Positions 35,301 to 44,469 of a stretch of DNA of 64,000 bases are shown here, one piece after another; position 1 is the first letter of the stretch, and every line of letters begins with the position of its first letter. Source of the DNA: Arcuatula senhousia (Eukaryota; Mollusca; Bivalvia; Mytilida; Mytilidae). Location: NCBI GenBank assembly GCA_963971305.1, contig OZ020304.1, positions 79,050,355-79,114,354 on the forward strand. The letters are read 5' to 3'. Below the pieces are notes generated by a model. That model searched no databases, was not told the DNA's origin, and saw nothing but the letters and a program-made list of their open reading frames with translations. Made by a program: the position numbers and the translations under genes.

Positions 35301-35770
35301 TTTTGTTTTTGTATGACTTTTCTTCATATTTGCAAAGACGTCTATATTTTGATCTAAAAGAATAGAATTTTTTTCTATACTCATCATTTTCAGGAAATTT
35401 GTTCACAAGTTTTTCATAGTTTTTTACCGTGTTCCTGAGGTCTTTACATGACTCTGTGAACCAGTGTCGAGTTTTAGGTGTTTTTTTACTTCTAATATTG
35501 CTAGGAGGTTTACAAATTTTAGCAGATTTTTTGGCATTCTCTCGTAAAATAGAAGCTAAGGACTCAGTGGCTAAATTGAATGAGAATTGATATATTCATT
35601 TGCCAACAACTCTCTGTTGTCTGATGTAAATTATTGAAAACGATTTATTAATACTTTGCAAAAGGGTGCTCTATCTTTTTAGACTTGTATTTTAAGGAAA
35701 ATGTCTTTTCTTTCATCAATTTTCTCAAATCATCTTTGGAAATAATTTTTTTCGCTTTCTTGGTGGCCAT
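14816..35770 (-). CDS. ZNF830: ZNF830 (CCDC16) orthologue, complete, nine coding exons
   Basis: Exons in order on the minus strand: 35655-35770, 28683-28782, 28239-28329, 27292-27319, 23683-23834, 22265-22374, 18185-18262, 17594-17670, 14816-14978. Every junction has GT/AG and the phases fit, giving 915 nt and 304 residues; vertebrate ZNF830 is somewhat longer. Residues 13-22 are the conserved DDLRKLMKEK. The zinc finger uses C48, C51, H64 and H70 (CTLC...HIQSRTH). LPEGFF is at 186-191, EEEWEMFQKVI in exon 7, EAIVEEEDEQ in exon 8, and an acidic tail ends near LEDFLDWRSKK. The family is a nuclear protein found with the XAB2/Aquarius spliceosome-associated complex and needed for cell survival. 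Introns carry a LINE, SINEs and families A-D. Exons 3 and 6 have tandem duplications over their donors. Head-to-head with MGME1. Confidence 0.93.
14979..16013. other. ZNF830 intron 8, unassigned part
   Basis: AT-rich sequence without a recognised repeat or exon. ZNF830 exons 8 and 9 join in frame directly (AT+A gives Ile), so no exon is missing here. Confidence 0.4.
16014..17428 (-). repeat. Family B element B1, with a family A core inside
   Basis: Left end AAAAGCTTCGCCGAGCGCAG, CATGATACGACCGCAAC; right end a GAC/ACG microsatellite (17336-17381) then CATCATACCATTATACGTCC and a hairpin GCAAATTTTTTGCGGTCGTAT. The B core is a repeated TTTGGCCCCTAATTACATAA, GGGGG, AAATTAATTCTCAATTTTGC unit. At 16676-16990 it switches to the family A core (ACCCCTATAAGGGGTCAT, CAAGCAACAGCTTTTTGC), then returns to B. 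Non-coding. Confidence 0.8.
17744..17960 (-). repeat. D repeat, reverse copy
   Basis: Carries GAGATGTGGAATAAGTGTA, GTGGCACAACCTACAATATA, GGAAAACAGCCAGCAGCC and TTCAATGTGACCAACAG. Same order as other reverse D copies. Lies in ZNF830 intron 7. Confidence 0.7.
18263..19559. other. ZNF830 intron 6, distal part
   Basis: AT-rich; a short D-like piece near 18470-18530 (GAGATGTACATGACGCAACC). Nothing else recognised. Confidence 0.35.
19560..20445 (+). pseudogene. RTE-like LINE, 5'-truncated reverse transcriptase 3' half
   Basis: An open frame from about 19582 to 20361 encodes the second half of a non-LTR reverse transcriptase. It starts just before the catalytic block (DMDFADDISLFS), followed by GLKINDRKTKVM, FCYLGSTLS, VLLYGAETW and a C-terminal RWTPAGKRKPGRPKGTWRR. 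The 5' RT motifs and the endonuclease are absent. The end is a (GTAT)n-like tract after CTTATGTGTTACCTAACACG, as usual for RTE-type tails. Inserted in antisense in ZNF830 intron 6. It cannot be autonomous, but 259 codons without a stop suggest it is not very old. Confidence 0.8.
20826..21070 (-). repeat. Tandem copies of the ZNF830 exon-6 donor region, distal block
   Basis: Four units of 57-59 bp resembling CCTTAGCATCTTGTTTAGAG, TAATCAAAGA and ATGTCATACATTA. On the minus strand each ends like exon 6 (GATGCTAAG) followed by GTAATG or a variant. The block breaks off at CTTAGCATC, exactly where the block at 22111 resumes. Confidence 0.85.
21071..22110 (+). mobile_element. RT-bearing retroelement remnant ending in the D repeat
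   Basis: Encodes TKLYDKRDDFNFPI, then after a frameshift SNIPSAPAYGVYVSQLIRYS, FLDRATRLTSKLLTQGYF and KFYGRHHVLVYKYG. This RT C-terminal sequence is widespread in mollusc retroelements; I cannot assign its class with certainty. A non-coding 3' part follows (GGGAAGGTTGGGCCCAG near the start; TATGTGCCTTTCCTAAGCCA, GAAGGCTGCTGGCGGTTGTC, then a terminus CACATCTCATTATTTTCTA). The D fragments elsewhere are 5'-truncated copies of this end. It sits inside the exon-6 tandem array. Confidence 0.7.
22111..22264 (-). repeat. Tandem copies of the ZNF830 exon-6 donor region, proximal block
   Basis: Directly downstream of exon 6 on the minus strand. The first extra unit (22208-22264) stays in frame with the exon and encodes VMYDILPEGSFDYPQLDAK before another AAG|GTAATG donor at 22207. 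The next unit meets TGA at once. Later units are partial. Confidence 0.88.
22375..23682. other. ZNF830 intron 5
   Basis: AT-rich. A loose duplication near 23040-23220 (AATTAATTGCTCGC twice) was seen. No gene or known element. Confidence 0.35.
23925..24160 (-). mobile_element. tRNA-headed SINE, reverse copy
   Basis: On the minus strand it begins GGTGCCTTGGTGGCCGAGTG, then GTCTAAGGCACTGG, a good RNA polymerase III A box in a Leu/Ser-tRNA-like context. A B-box-like GTGTTCAATAC lies about 60 bp on. The body contains CTCAGGGTACTCTGGTTTCC. It is too diverged from a cloverleaf to be a tRNA gene. In ZNF830 intron 4. Confidence 0.6.
24268..26945 (+). repeat. Family C tandem-core element, split by A3
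   Basis: Units of about 155 bp with (T/G)TATGT(A/G)AGTCTACC, ATGAATTACAGATCAAGT, TTTTGTTCAGGTC(C/T)GCAAA, GGAGTTATGG and CTTTGAACTTTGA. Copies run at 24450-25045 and resume at 26240-26945 after the family A insertion. A B-type right-end scrap (GACAGCATCATACCATTA) lies at its left margin. Non-coding; ZNF830 intron 4. Confidence 0.75.
25051..26239 (-). repeat. Family A element A3, complete, reverse
   Basis: Starts ACTAGAGGCTCCCAGGAGCC, TGAATTGCTCACC (palindromic end) and finishes with AACGGACGGACGACAGAC, then CTCACATGACCCTTAGGG, TCAAGTGAGCTAAAAA (second palindromic end). Two long core units lie between. It interrupts family C. Confidence 0.85.
27388..27766. repeat. 26-bp minisatellite, about 14 copies
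   Basis: Unit ATAACTAAAATACATGTAAC plus TTTTCC/TTTTCT, almost perfectly conserved, with one short partial unit near 27710. In ZNF830 intron 3, starting about 70 bp from exon 4. Confidence 0.92.
28036..28282 (-). repeat. 61-bp tandem array covering the ZNF830 exon-3 donor
   Basis: Four units of exactly 61 bp. Each contains the last 40-odd bases of exon 3 (ending TTCAAAG on the minus strand) and its donor GTATC. Donor copies lie at 28238, 28177, 28116 and 28055. Only 28238 keeps the frame into exon 4; 61 is not a multiple of three and reading into the next copy meets TAA. Confidence 0.92.
28915..29100 (-). mobile_element. tRNA-headed SINE, degenerate reverse copy
   Basis: The minus strand has GAATGGCCTAGTGGTTATA (A box), then GTGGGTTCAAGCATC (B box), then a body with TGCACTAACC and TTTCCTCCACAACAAGCC. 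The same body phrase recurs near 50155-50180. Not a functional tRNA. Confidence 0.5.
29331..30473 (-). repeat. Family A element A4, complete, reverse
   Basis: Starts AACTAGAGGCTCCCAGGAGC and ends with a GACGGACGACGGACGACAGA microsatellite, then AAAGCTCACATTGCCTTTGG, CAAGGTGAGCT. Two cores of about 440 bp share GGCAATAACTCCTAC and GCCATGGCGGCCATG-like phrases. It directly abuts B2. Confidence 0.85.
30474..31086 (-). repeat. Family B element B2, reverse
   Basis: Left end AAAGTTTCGCCGAGTGCAGC, right hairpin CTGCAAATCTTTTGCGGTTG. The core has CCCCTTTTGGGCCCCTAATT. A scrap of the D terminus (ACACTTATTCCACATCTC) lies in its microsatellite at 30982-31005. Confidence 0.8.
31119..31626 (-). repeat. 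Family A element A5, partial
   Basis: Left end GGGAGCCTGAATCACTCACT followed by three core units with ACCCCTATAAGGGGTCAT(C/T)TGAC and AAGCAACAGCTTTT. Broken at a T-run near 31627; the right end is missing. Confidence 0.75.
32054..32407 (+). mobile_element. tRNA-derived SINE, copy 1, with 13-bp target-site duplication
   Basis: Pol III A box GTGGTGTAGTGGCTAATGCG and B box GGTTCGATCCTC head a body of about 350 bp that ends in a short AT-rich tail AATAAATATGTTTAAAC. The direct repeat TAATAAGATTTTA flanks it at 32041-32053 and 32408-32420. Nearly identical to 39038-39397. Reading frames inside it are chance. Confidence 0.9.
32421..32939. other. ZNF830 intron 1, unassigned
   Basis: No gene seen. 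There is an inverted pair AATGCAGTTCATAGCTCTTT (32571) and AAGAGCTATGAACTGCAG (32626), forming an 18-bp stem with a loop of about 35 bp. Confidence 0.4.
32940..35585 (-). pseudogene. L1/Tx1-type LINE, 5'-truncated, frameshifted
   Basis: The main frame (35585 to 33820) encodes a non-LTR reverse transcriptase: NYRGISISS, IDLRKAFDTV, GVKQGDVLSPLLF and catalytic LLYADDIVLIS are intact. A frameshift near 33850 breaks the chain; the C-terminal part continues in 33773-33471 and 33405-33124, where CTFCNAEEVENEEHFLLHC is a zinc-knuckle-like motif usual after RT in this group. Upstream frames for endonuclease and ORF1 are absent, so the copy is 5'-truncated. The 3' end is TTATTAGCACAAACTCA with a TTTGTATTTGTATTATT-like tail on the minus strand. 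It lies in sense orientation in ZNF830 intron 1, about 70 bp from exon 1. Confidence 0.85.
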
Positions 35771-37641
35771 TTTGGAATTTTGGTTTCGTAAATATTATCA
35801 AGTACCCTCCTATCTGATATCTATCAGTATATATGTTCAATGAATGGTAAATTAACTGTTTTTCAATATTTCTTCATATTTCAAATGACATTTATTTTTC
35901 ATTATATCAATATTTACTTTGGGTACGAAAATTACCACAAATAAAAAAAGGTAGGAAAAAAGGATGGTCCAATTGCTAGTAAATTGTGAGTCTGTAGTAA
36001 AACACACTAATTATAAAGTATCAGCTATTAAATATCACTTTATATTCATGCCAGAACACATGGAAGTATAAAATGCGTCAAAATTTTGTTGACATGACAT
36101 AGTTTTTCACTGAAGCATGAAGTCAAGATTTAATTTTCTGGTTCATGATTTGATATGAACAATAAGCATAGTTATCAAAATAATACCCCTAATGCTCGCA
36201 AACTTGCGAGGGTTTGATAGGATTTGATAACGTTATGGGGCAGCTGCCTAAAATTTGCTAATCACTTTCGAGGCTGATAATTTCACTCGCAATACGGCTC
36301 ATGTTTTTACCCATCTCCCGTTCTACCGACTTTTTGTGGAATCTCCCGCTTTTTCAAGACGTGACAAAATTTATATTTTACAGACATTTTATTGTTGAAT
36401 CATAAAACATTTCTGGTGATTTAGTGGTTTGTCAATTATTTAGATGTTAATTAATTTCACAGGTAAAATTGGTGTAAATTAAAGGTTAATTGTCATAATT
36501 GACCTCATAATTGTATAAACAGTTGGAGAAAAATCAGTGAAGCCAGGTGTATTTGGCACACGCTAGTGCCCCCAATCAACATTGAAATGTTATTTTAAAG
36601 AGCCTTGAAAATCTCCCACTTTTTTGTCCAATACCCAGCTAGAAAAATCAAAATCTCCAGCTTTGTCATGACTAATCCGTCACATGTATGTCTCAATTAG
36701 TATTTTTGGACAATTACCACTCACAAGTTACAAGTATGATATAGTTCTTTCAAATTCCTCCAAATTCATTTGGTCGAAAGGATTTCTACTGGCCAAGGGC
36801 CAATGTGCCAGTGCTTAAATTTCATCCTTTTGGTAGCAGTTTTTGTGGATTTCATTAGAGGCAGTCAACCAATAAAAAATAATCCAAGAAGGTGTTTCTA
36901 TATTATAAAATAATGGTGACATGTGAAAATCGAAATTCCTAGGAAATGCATTTGGGGGAGGGGGGGAGACCATGGGAATTAAGCTCTACAAAAATAAATG
37001 ATTTCACATTATCCTACTTTTGACAAAAAATCACAAAATTTGGCACCTACAATATGGTAATGCATTGCATACTAAGGCAAAACTTAACTCGAAGGTATTT
37101 TCAATAGGGGTAGATTGGACCCACAAATCAAATTAAATAGCCACACATTAAGTGCCTGTCTTTAAAACCAGGAATAATTGACAAAGCTTATATTTGTACC
37201 TCTAATTTTTATGTTTATTGTTCTATGTCTTTCTTAAATAATTTTAGTTTTGGTATTGAAGCTGAATTAGATAAGGATCAATAATGTCATATGATAAACT
37301 TTTAAATGGAATTTTTAAAGTCATATACCTATATCTGTTCTGAAAAAAGAGACTTTCCCCCCATATGAAGATAGTTTTGATATAGTAAAATTGGGTTAGG
37401 TCAGAACTCAGAATAACTGTTGTTATTTCCCTGGAAAAAGGACTTTGGATTTAGTATTGAGGAAAACTATTTAACAATTTGTTTGATTCTCCATCGATTG
37501 CAGGTATTGTCCTACATTTAGACAATGTGTTAGAAAGAAGCAAATGTGTTAGAAAGTTGTAATAAATTAGCAATAGTACAAATGTATGTTATTAAAAGTC
37601 AAATATATTCATTCTTTTATTAATTATGATTTATTTTTCAG
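35771..37641. promoter_or_regulatory. Shared upstream region of ZNF830 and MGME1
   Basis: The ZNF830 start (35770, minus) and the MGME1 coding start (37648, plus) diverge across 1.9 kb. MGME1 has an acceptor (TTATTTTTCAG) just before its ATG-bearing exon, so a non-coding first exon should lie here. No TATA, CpG island or initiator could be fixed. A family G repeat (36290-36700) occupies part of it. Bidirectional promotion is inference from geometry. Confidence 0.4.
36290..36700 (+). repeat. Family G repeat, copy 1
   Basis: Shares, in the same order as 54745-55340, a CATCTCCC...CCCGCTTTTTCAA stretch and TTTGGCACAC(G/A)C followed by AATTAAC/AATCAAC...TTGAAATG. The two copies are diverged; ends not determined. 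Confidence 0.5.
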
Positions 37642-37647
37642 AAAATA

Positions 37648-40600
37648 ATGGCCAAGTTTGTGGTCAAACGGCTGCTATTGTCACCTTCTTGTTTCCATTG
37701 TTCCAGTTTAACAGCTCTTCAGGATTTGAGACAGTTTTCTACACATCTCATAAACCGATACAGCGAGCCTTTACAGAAACAAGAGACAAAGAGGCAACAC
37801 ACCCAAGAAAAGAAACATTCTGATCTAGAATATATTCTGAGATGTCCCCTATCTAAAGTAGAAGAAAGGAAGGACAACCCATTATTATCAATGGTGGAAG
37901 GAGGAATAACTCCCTCTGTGTCTTACATTATGAGAGAAACGCAATCAGAGTTGTCTAAATTTTATTTAGAAAGATGGAAAAAGAAAATGATCAGTGAAGT
38001 AGGAGAGGAAGGGTTAAAAAAATATCAAGAAGGTAACTACTCCATAGTCATGTCCATTTTTGTTTAGGTTTGTCCAAAAATATTTATACAAAAACATAAA
38101 TATTGGTTCATGTGCTGTTTTTGTGGACCAGGCAAATCATGAAATCAGAAGCCCAACTAAAAATAAATTTCACTATAAAATTCTCAACTGCTGAACTCAG
38201 AATGTTTATCTATCATGCAAAATTTGTGGAATATGACTCATTCAAAAACTACATTAAACAAACAGCTCCTAGAGTTTTCATAATACTGAAGATTGTCACA
38301 AACTTTCTTGAAATAACTTTAAAAAAAAGAATGTGTACTTCAATAGTTGCAATTTGAAATTTAGCCTTTGTTGCTGGCAGTAAGTTAAGACATATATGTG
38401 ATCTTCTCTTTTTCCAGAAATAATAAGGACAGGGATCCAGCTACATACCACTATTGAGGACTATTTATCTGGTGTACCAGAATCCACGTTACATATTGAC
38501 GACATCAATATGGGACATTGGAAGAGCCTTCAGAAAGTGCTACCCTCAGTTAATAAGTTGGTAGCCATGGAAGAAATGATCACACATCAACAGTTATGTT
38601 ATAAAGGAAAGTTTGATTGCTTAGCTATCTTTGGGTGAGTAACATTAAAAAAACGTTGTAAAAAAATGTTGGACATTCTGGAGGAAAATTATCAAAATAT
38701 TCAAGCAAGATAAGTACTAATAATACAATAATAATCATGTATAAAGATGAAACATAACAATTTTATACAATGAGGAAATTTCATTAAATTCGTTTATCAT
38801 TCAGGGGAGAAAATTGAATTGATTTTTTTTCCAATGAAGAGTTTTATAGTTTTTTCCTAGTATTCTTAGTTTAATGTAGTAACATAGTTTAAGGTAGTAA
38901 CCTAGTTTTAGGTATTAAATATTTTAATGCTAGTTTTAACATTCCTATATAAGAAACCAAAGGGTTTGATTAGCTTTAAATTTACAATCAAAGTTCTATG
39001 AAATTTAATGTTAATTCATAATGTTAAAGTAATATGTAAACTAAGAGAGCCGGTGGTGTAGTGGTTAACGCGTCGGGCTACTAACATCAAGGTTCGTGGT
39101 TCGATCCTCGTCCGGGGTGAAAATTTCATGAACCAATTTTCCGACTCTCTCTTGACACCATTTGCGAGGATGGTCCCATGGAACGATGCTAGTCCTTCGG
39201 AAGGGACGAAAAAAGGTTGTCCCGTGTATGTGGAGAGCAATACCCCATGCATGTTAAAGACCCCTTGGTAGAGTTCGATAAGAGTAGGCTCAATGGGGGC
39301 CGCTGCAAAGGCCACACTCGCAAACTGCTAGCTGGAGAGCGATTTACATAAGCATTAAGCTTGTTTCCCAATCCAGGATAAATAAATATGTTTAAACTAA
39401 AGTAATATGTTATAATTAACAAAACTAAATCAATATCATAGAAGATAAGAAGATGAAGAATATTTAAGTATACAAGACACAAACTATATAAATCAGCAGC
39501 AGTTTAAAAATTAACAATTGAAAACAGCCTGCTGCCTCCATTGTGCCCAGTGGTTGCTGCAATTTTGCACTTGGCGCTGGATTAAAAATATGTAATTCAC
39601 ACACTTCAAAACGTAAAATTGTCAAAGAATTTTGGGCAAAAATCAACTTAAAAAAAGACAAGGAGTACAAACATAAGCTTAATATATATTTATAAGGGAA
39701 AGTTTTAAATCTCTGAAATCTGTATTTACATATTATATATATTGGGCCTTATAACCATGTAATATTGATGTGTTTGTGCCAATAAAATATTATAATATTA
39801 TTATTATTATTATAAAATATTATTATTATTTCATACATTAAAAAAAAAAAAATCTTTGTCAAATTTGAGTTGATTACAATTTTTTTACCTTGACTTTTTT
39901 TGGCATATACATTGTACTTTTTAAAATGAACATTTATAACATTATATAATGCCTAATTAGATTATCCAAATGTCTTTATAGAAACACATTGTGTTTGATA
40001 GATTGGAAGACATCAAAGAAAGTTAAATCAAAGATTGAAGATACATTTGACAACCCATTACAGGTGGCAGCATACATCGGAGCCATTAATAACAGCTCCT
40101 TCCTAGAAAAAATTCAGGTATATCTACATAGTAGAAGATAACAAGATGTGGAATTAATGTACAGGACACAAGCTTCATAGATAAACTGCAATTTATAATA
40201 TCAACGACGGAAAAAAGCCAGAAATTTTCAATGTGACCAGTGGTTACTGCTTGCTGTTTTGCATCTGGCCCTAGATATTATGCATACCAGTCAGATCAAA
40301 CATTATAAAGACACCCTTCTATTCAAAGAAACATATAACAATAAGTTGATGAGTACTAACATAAGGTTTGATAAAGATATGTCTTGCATTTGACCCATTA
40401 ATAACAGTTCGTTCTTCCTGCTTAGTGATGATAAGCACAATGCATGCTTCGGATGCTGGCTGTGACCTATAATTTCTGCACGGATGACCACTTAAAGAAG
40501 ACTGATTTAATTCAATTACTGCTTTTCAGTAGATTACCTATGTTTGAAAAACTTATTATTGTCTGTTTGATATGACCATGGTCGTTCTACTGTAACCACA

Positions 40601-42136
40601 GCTCACCCTATTTTTAAAGTGACAAGACCACTTGGTCATTTAAATCTATCAATTGGTTTTAAAAAACTGGCTACTAGTCTAACCTGATTTGTATTTCACC
40701 TTGATGGTTAAGCCAATGGGTATTAACACAGGTTAAACCTATTGTGATATTCAGATATTGAAGGTGAATCAAGCTAGTTGTATTTTTACACTTATCTATT
40801 TCAGCTTGGTAGACAGGGCTACCTGAATGTATACTTTTGTATTATGTATAACTATTAATAAGCTTATAATGAAGTTCTATTTAAAATGATTGCCAAGGAG
40901 ATTAAATGAATATAAATTGATAGTTGTCTTTTAAAATTAGTATATAGGAAAGTGAAAAAATGTGTACATGGCACAATTTCCATATATCAGCAGTAAATTT
41001 ATCTGGTATAAAAAAAACGTAAAAGATTTTAATACATCTTGCTAATGTTATTTCTCTTTCTGTTTACAATCTCAATATCTTAATTTTTATTTAGGAATAA
41101 TAATTTGGGTTATTTTGATTTGAAAATTTATACAAAATTTGCTGTTTACTTGAAGTAAAATTTTCTCTTGTGAAAAAATACTCTGTTTCATTTTGATTCC
41201 CAATAACCACATTAATAATCATTGTGGATATATTTGATCTGAAGAATTGTTTTTCACAATTCTATAGGTAATTCAAATTTGTATTCCAAAAGAACATACT
41301 AAAGTCTTAGCCATTCTTTACCAAGTTCTCATCAAATGTTGAATCCTTAAAAAATTAAAAGTATAAGTATAACCTCGGGGAAGTATCTTGAAAAGTTACA
41401 GGCTAACAGCATTCTCCTAAATTTCTCTTTTTTCTTCAAGTTTTCACTTTAAATACATGTAAAAATAATCTTCCTTCAGCCCTTTGGGCTGAATCATCAA
41501 GGTACTTGTACAGGTGAATATTATTTCTTGACTTGCTAGCCAGTCAAGGTGAAAAAAAATCCAGGTGAGCTAGTGGCTATCAAGGTAAAAAAATCAGTTG
41601 AGAGTCAGTTTAATTCTATCAATTGCTAGATTTAAATGACCAATTGGTCTTGTCACATTGAAAATAGGGTGAGCTCTTGTTACAGTAGAACGACCACGGT
41701 CATACCAAACAGACAATAAATCACAGTTGTTTGTTGAACAATATGATAAGTATGGTTGTCAGCATAATTGTATAAAATCCCTTTACCTATAAAATATCAT
41801 TAATATTTAATACTAAGTATTCAACAGTAAAGGATCTAACTAATATTGACCCTAAAGGAACATCTCATATATATCTGAATTTAAGGATTTACTATGGACC
41901 CTCAAAAGAACATATTGAGGGTTATCTTAAATAGAGGATCTAAAACTACTCTTGAATTATGTTTTCAGGCAGAACCAATTACAAATGGTGCTATTGTGAT
42001 AGCTTATCCTGATGGAACGCCAGCAAATGTACACAGAATGGATCTGAAAGTTTGTGAGAAGTATTGGAAGAAATGGTTACAAAGATTACATTTGTTCTGG
42101 TGCAGTGTAAGAGATGAGGCTAGACAAGATAAATAA
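37648..42136 (+). CDS. MGME1: MGME1 orthologue, mitochondrial single-strand DNA exonuclease
   Basis: Exons 37648-38032, 38418-38634, 39982-40117 and 41969-42136 have matching GT/AG sites and phases (906 nt, 301 residues; vertebrate MGME1 is a little longer). The family degrades single-stranded DNA ends and 5' flaps during mtDNA replication. PD-(D/E)XK motifs are visible: GKFD with D195, IDWKTS with D208 and K210, and QVAAYIGA with Q228 and Y232. The C-terminus VIAYPDGTPANVHRMDL and YWKKWLQRL is characteristic. The N-terminus (MAKFVVKRLLLSP) is basic and hydroxylated, consistent with mitochondrial import. The ATG lies 7 bp after an acceptor, so a 5' UTR exon is upstream. Introns hold a SINE, D repeats and a 1.16-kb inverted-repeat element. 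Confidence 0.93.
39038..39397 (+). mobile_element. tRNA-derived SINE, copy 2, with 13-bp target-site duplication
   Basis: Same family and orientation as 32054-32407, differing at a handful of bases. The flanking direct repeat TAAAGTAATATGT is at 39025-39037 and 39398-39410. In MGME1 intron 2. Confidence 0.9.
39433..39600 (-). repeat. D repeat, reverse copy
   Basis: GAAGATAAGAAGATGAAGAA, GACACAAAC, TTGAAAACAGCCTGCTGCC and GTGCCCAGTGGTTGCTGC follow the D order in reverse. MGME1 intron 2. Confidence 0.6.
40127..40290 (-). repeat. D repeat, reverse copy
   Basis: TAGAAGATAACAAGATGTGG, GGACACAAGC, TTTTCAATGTGACCAGTGG and TTTTGCATCTGGCCCTAG. It begins within 10 bp of the MGME1 exon-3 donor. Confidence 0.65.
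40557..41718. mobile_element. Inverted-repeat element in MGME1 intron 3
   Basis: Left arm TTATTGTCTGTTTGATATGA, CCATGGTCGTTCTACTGTAA, then CTCACCCTATTTT and TGGTCATTTAAATCTA (40557 to about 40660) is repeated as its reverse complement at about 41620-41718 (for example TAGATTTAAATGACCAATTG and TTACAGTAGAACGACC). Weaker matching continues inward on both sides. The centre of about 950 bp is non-coding. This fits a foldback or TIR transposon derivative; a target-site duplication was not resolved. Confidence 0.7.
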
Positions 42137-42729
42137 ATGATGTGAAGATGATTGAAACTAACATTTTAATCTGTGATGATGTATGGTGTGACAACAGGAC
42201 TAGTGAAAGGAAACCAATGATTTGTATCATGAATTATAGATATGTGTCTTTTATAAAAATTGACAGATAGAAACAAGCAATGTATATCACTTCTAAAGCA
42301 GTCTTAGAACCTTACAATAGAATTTAAGCAAGTGCTATACATTGACAAATTATTGATACAGCATTTTGTGATCATTTTATTTTCATTTAATTTAATTATT
42401 TTTTCTTGGATTAGAAAATTTTTATTGTATATATCCAGAGCTGTATTAAGGTTCAAGTTATAGAACTGATAATTTGATTTTTATGCCCGCCAACAAAGTT
42501 GTGGGGCATATAGTTTTTCGGTCTGTTCCTCCGTCCTTCCGTCCGTCACACTTAAGTTTTCCACTTTTTTTTGGACATCCTTGCATATATTCAAAAGATT
42601 TTTGGTATGTGAGTCTACCATGATGAGTTACAGGTCAAGTTTGTTTCGTTCCGGTCCACTGATTTTGACCTAAATTACAGCCGTTGGACTTAGCCAAGTT
42701 TGTTAAAAAAACAGTTTGCCGCACTTTTT

Positions 42730-44409
42730 TAGCTCACCTGGACCGAAGGTCCATGTGAGCTATTACCATCACTTGGCGTCCGTCGTCGTCGTCGTCGTCG
42801 TCTGTCGTCGTCTGTCGTCGTCGTCTGTTAACAATTTTTCAAAAATCTTCTCCTCTGAAACTACCATACAGAATTTAATGAAACTTGGTATGAATGATCC
42901 TTAGGGTGTCCTGCACCAAACTTGTGTTTTGATTTTTGATCCGTTAAAAAACATGGCCGCCGTTACTAAAAATAGACTAGGGGGGTCAGACTACTGTTTT
43001 TGGCTTATAAATCAAAAAGTATAAGAGATAGAGGAAATCTGAGGCCACGCTACTGATTCAGCATCAAAAGCTCTACAAAAGTCTCCATTTGGTCAAAGTT
43101 GTCAGATGACCCCTTATAGGGTTACGGCCCCTTGAAGGTGAAAAATTGCATTTTTTCATGTTTTTGGCCTACAGAAGGAAAACTATTGCAGATAGAGATT
43201 AGCTGTTGCTTGCTTAAATGTTCAGCTCATTTAACTCTACAAAAGTCTCTATAGGGTCGAAGTTGTCAGATGACCCCTTATAGGGGTTACGGCCCCTTAA
43301 AGGTGAAAAATAGCCATTTTTCATGTTTTTGGCCTACAGAATGAAAACTATTGCAGATAGAGATTAGCTGTTGCTTGCTTAAATGTTTAGCTCATTTAGC
43401 TCTACAAAAGTCTCCATAGGGTGGAAGTTGTCAGATAACTCCTTATAGGGGTTACGGCCCCTGAAAAATAGCGTTTTTTCATGTTTTTGTCCTACAGAAT
43501 GAAAACTATTGCACATAGAGATTAGCTGTTGCTTACTTAAATGTTCAGCTCATTTAGCTCTACAAAATTCTCCATAGGGTCGAAGTTGTCAGATGACCCC
43601 TTATAGGGGTTACGGCCCCTGAAAAATAGCAATTTTTCATGTTTTTGTCCTACAGAATGAAAACTATTGCAGATAGAGATTAGCTGTTGCTTGCTTAAAT
43701 GTTCAGCTCATTTAGCTCTACAAAATTCTCCATAGGGTCGAAGTTGTCAGATGACCCCTTATAGGGGTTACAGCCCCTGAAAAATAGCGTTTTTTCATGT
43801 TTTTGGCCTACAGAATGATAACTATTGCACATAGAGATTAGCTGTTGCTTGCTTAAATGTTCAGCTCATTTAGCTCTACAAAATTCTCCATAGGGTCGAA
43901 GTTGTCAGATGACCCCTTACAGGGGTTACGGCCCCTGAAAAATAGAGATTTTTCATGTTTTTGGCCTACAGAATGAAACTATTGCAGATAGAGATTAGCT
44001 GTTGCTTGCTTAAATGTTCAGCTCATTTAGCTCTACAAAATTCTCCATTGGGTCGAAGTTGTCAGGTGACCCCTTTTAGGGGTTACAGCCTCTGAAAAAA
44101 GCGATTTTTCATGTTTTTGGCCTACAGAATGAAAACTATTGCAGATAGAGATTAGCTGTTGCTTGCTTAAATGTTCAGCTTATTTAGCTCTACAAAAGTC
44201 TCCATAGGGTCGAAGTTGTCAGATGACTCCTTATAGGGGTTATGGCCCCTTATAGGTGAAAAATGGTGTTTTTGGCCTATAGAATAAAAACTATTACAGG
44301 TAGAGAAAAGCTGTTGCTAGCTTAAATGTTCAGCTCATTTAGCTCTACTAAAGTATAGGGTCAACATCAACACCAGGTGAGCGATTCAGGCTCCTGGGAG
44401 CCTCTTGTT
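42730..44409 (+). repeat. Family A element A6, complete, longest copy
   Basis: Left end AGCTCACCTGGACCGAAGGT, CCATGTGAGCT (hairpin), CGTC/CTGTCGTCGTC microsatellite, then about eight core units of about 160 bp (TGTCAGATGACCCCTTATAG, AGCTGTTGCTTGCTTAAATG). Right end CACCAGGTGAGCGATTCAGG, CTCCTGGGAGCCTCTTGTT. Gaps at both edges join back to family C sequence. Confidence 0.9.
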
Positions 44410-44469
44410 TCGACATCCTTGCATATATTCTAAAGATTTTTAGTACGTGAGTCTACCATGATGAGTTAC

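Noticed and set aside
41894..41968. Upstream extension of the last MGME1 exon (MDPQKNILRV...)
   Set aside because: The TTTTCAG acceptor at 41962-41968 and frame continuity from exon 3 place the exon start at 41969; the upstream residues have no family match.
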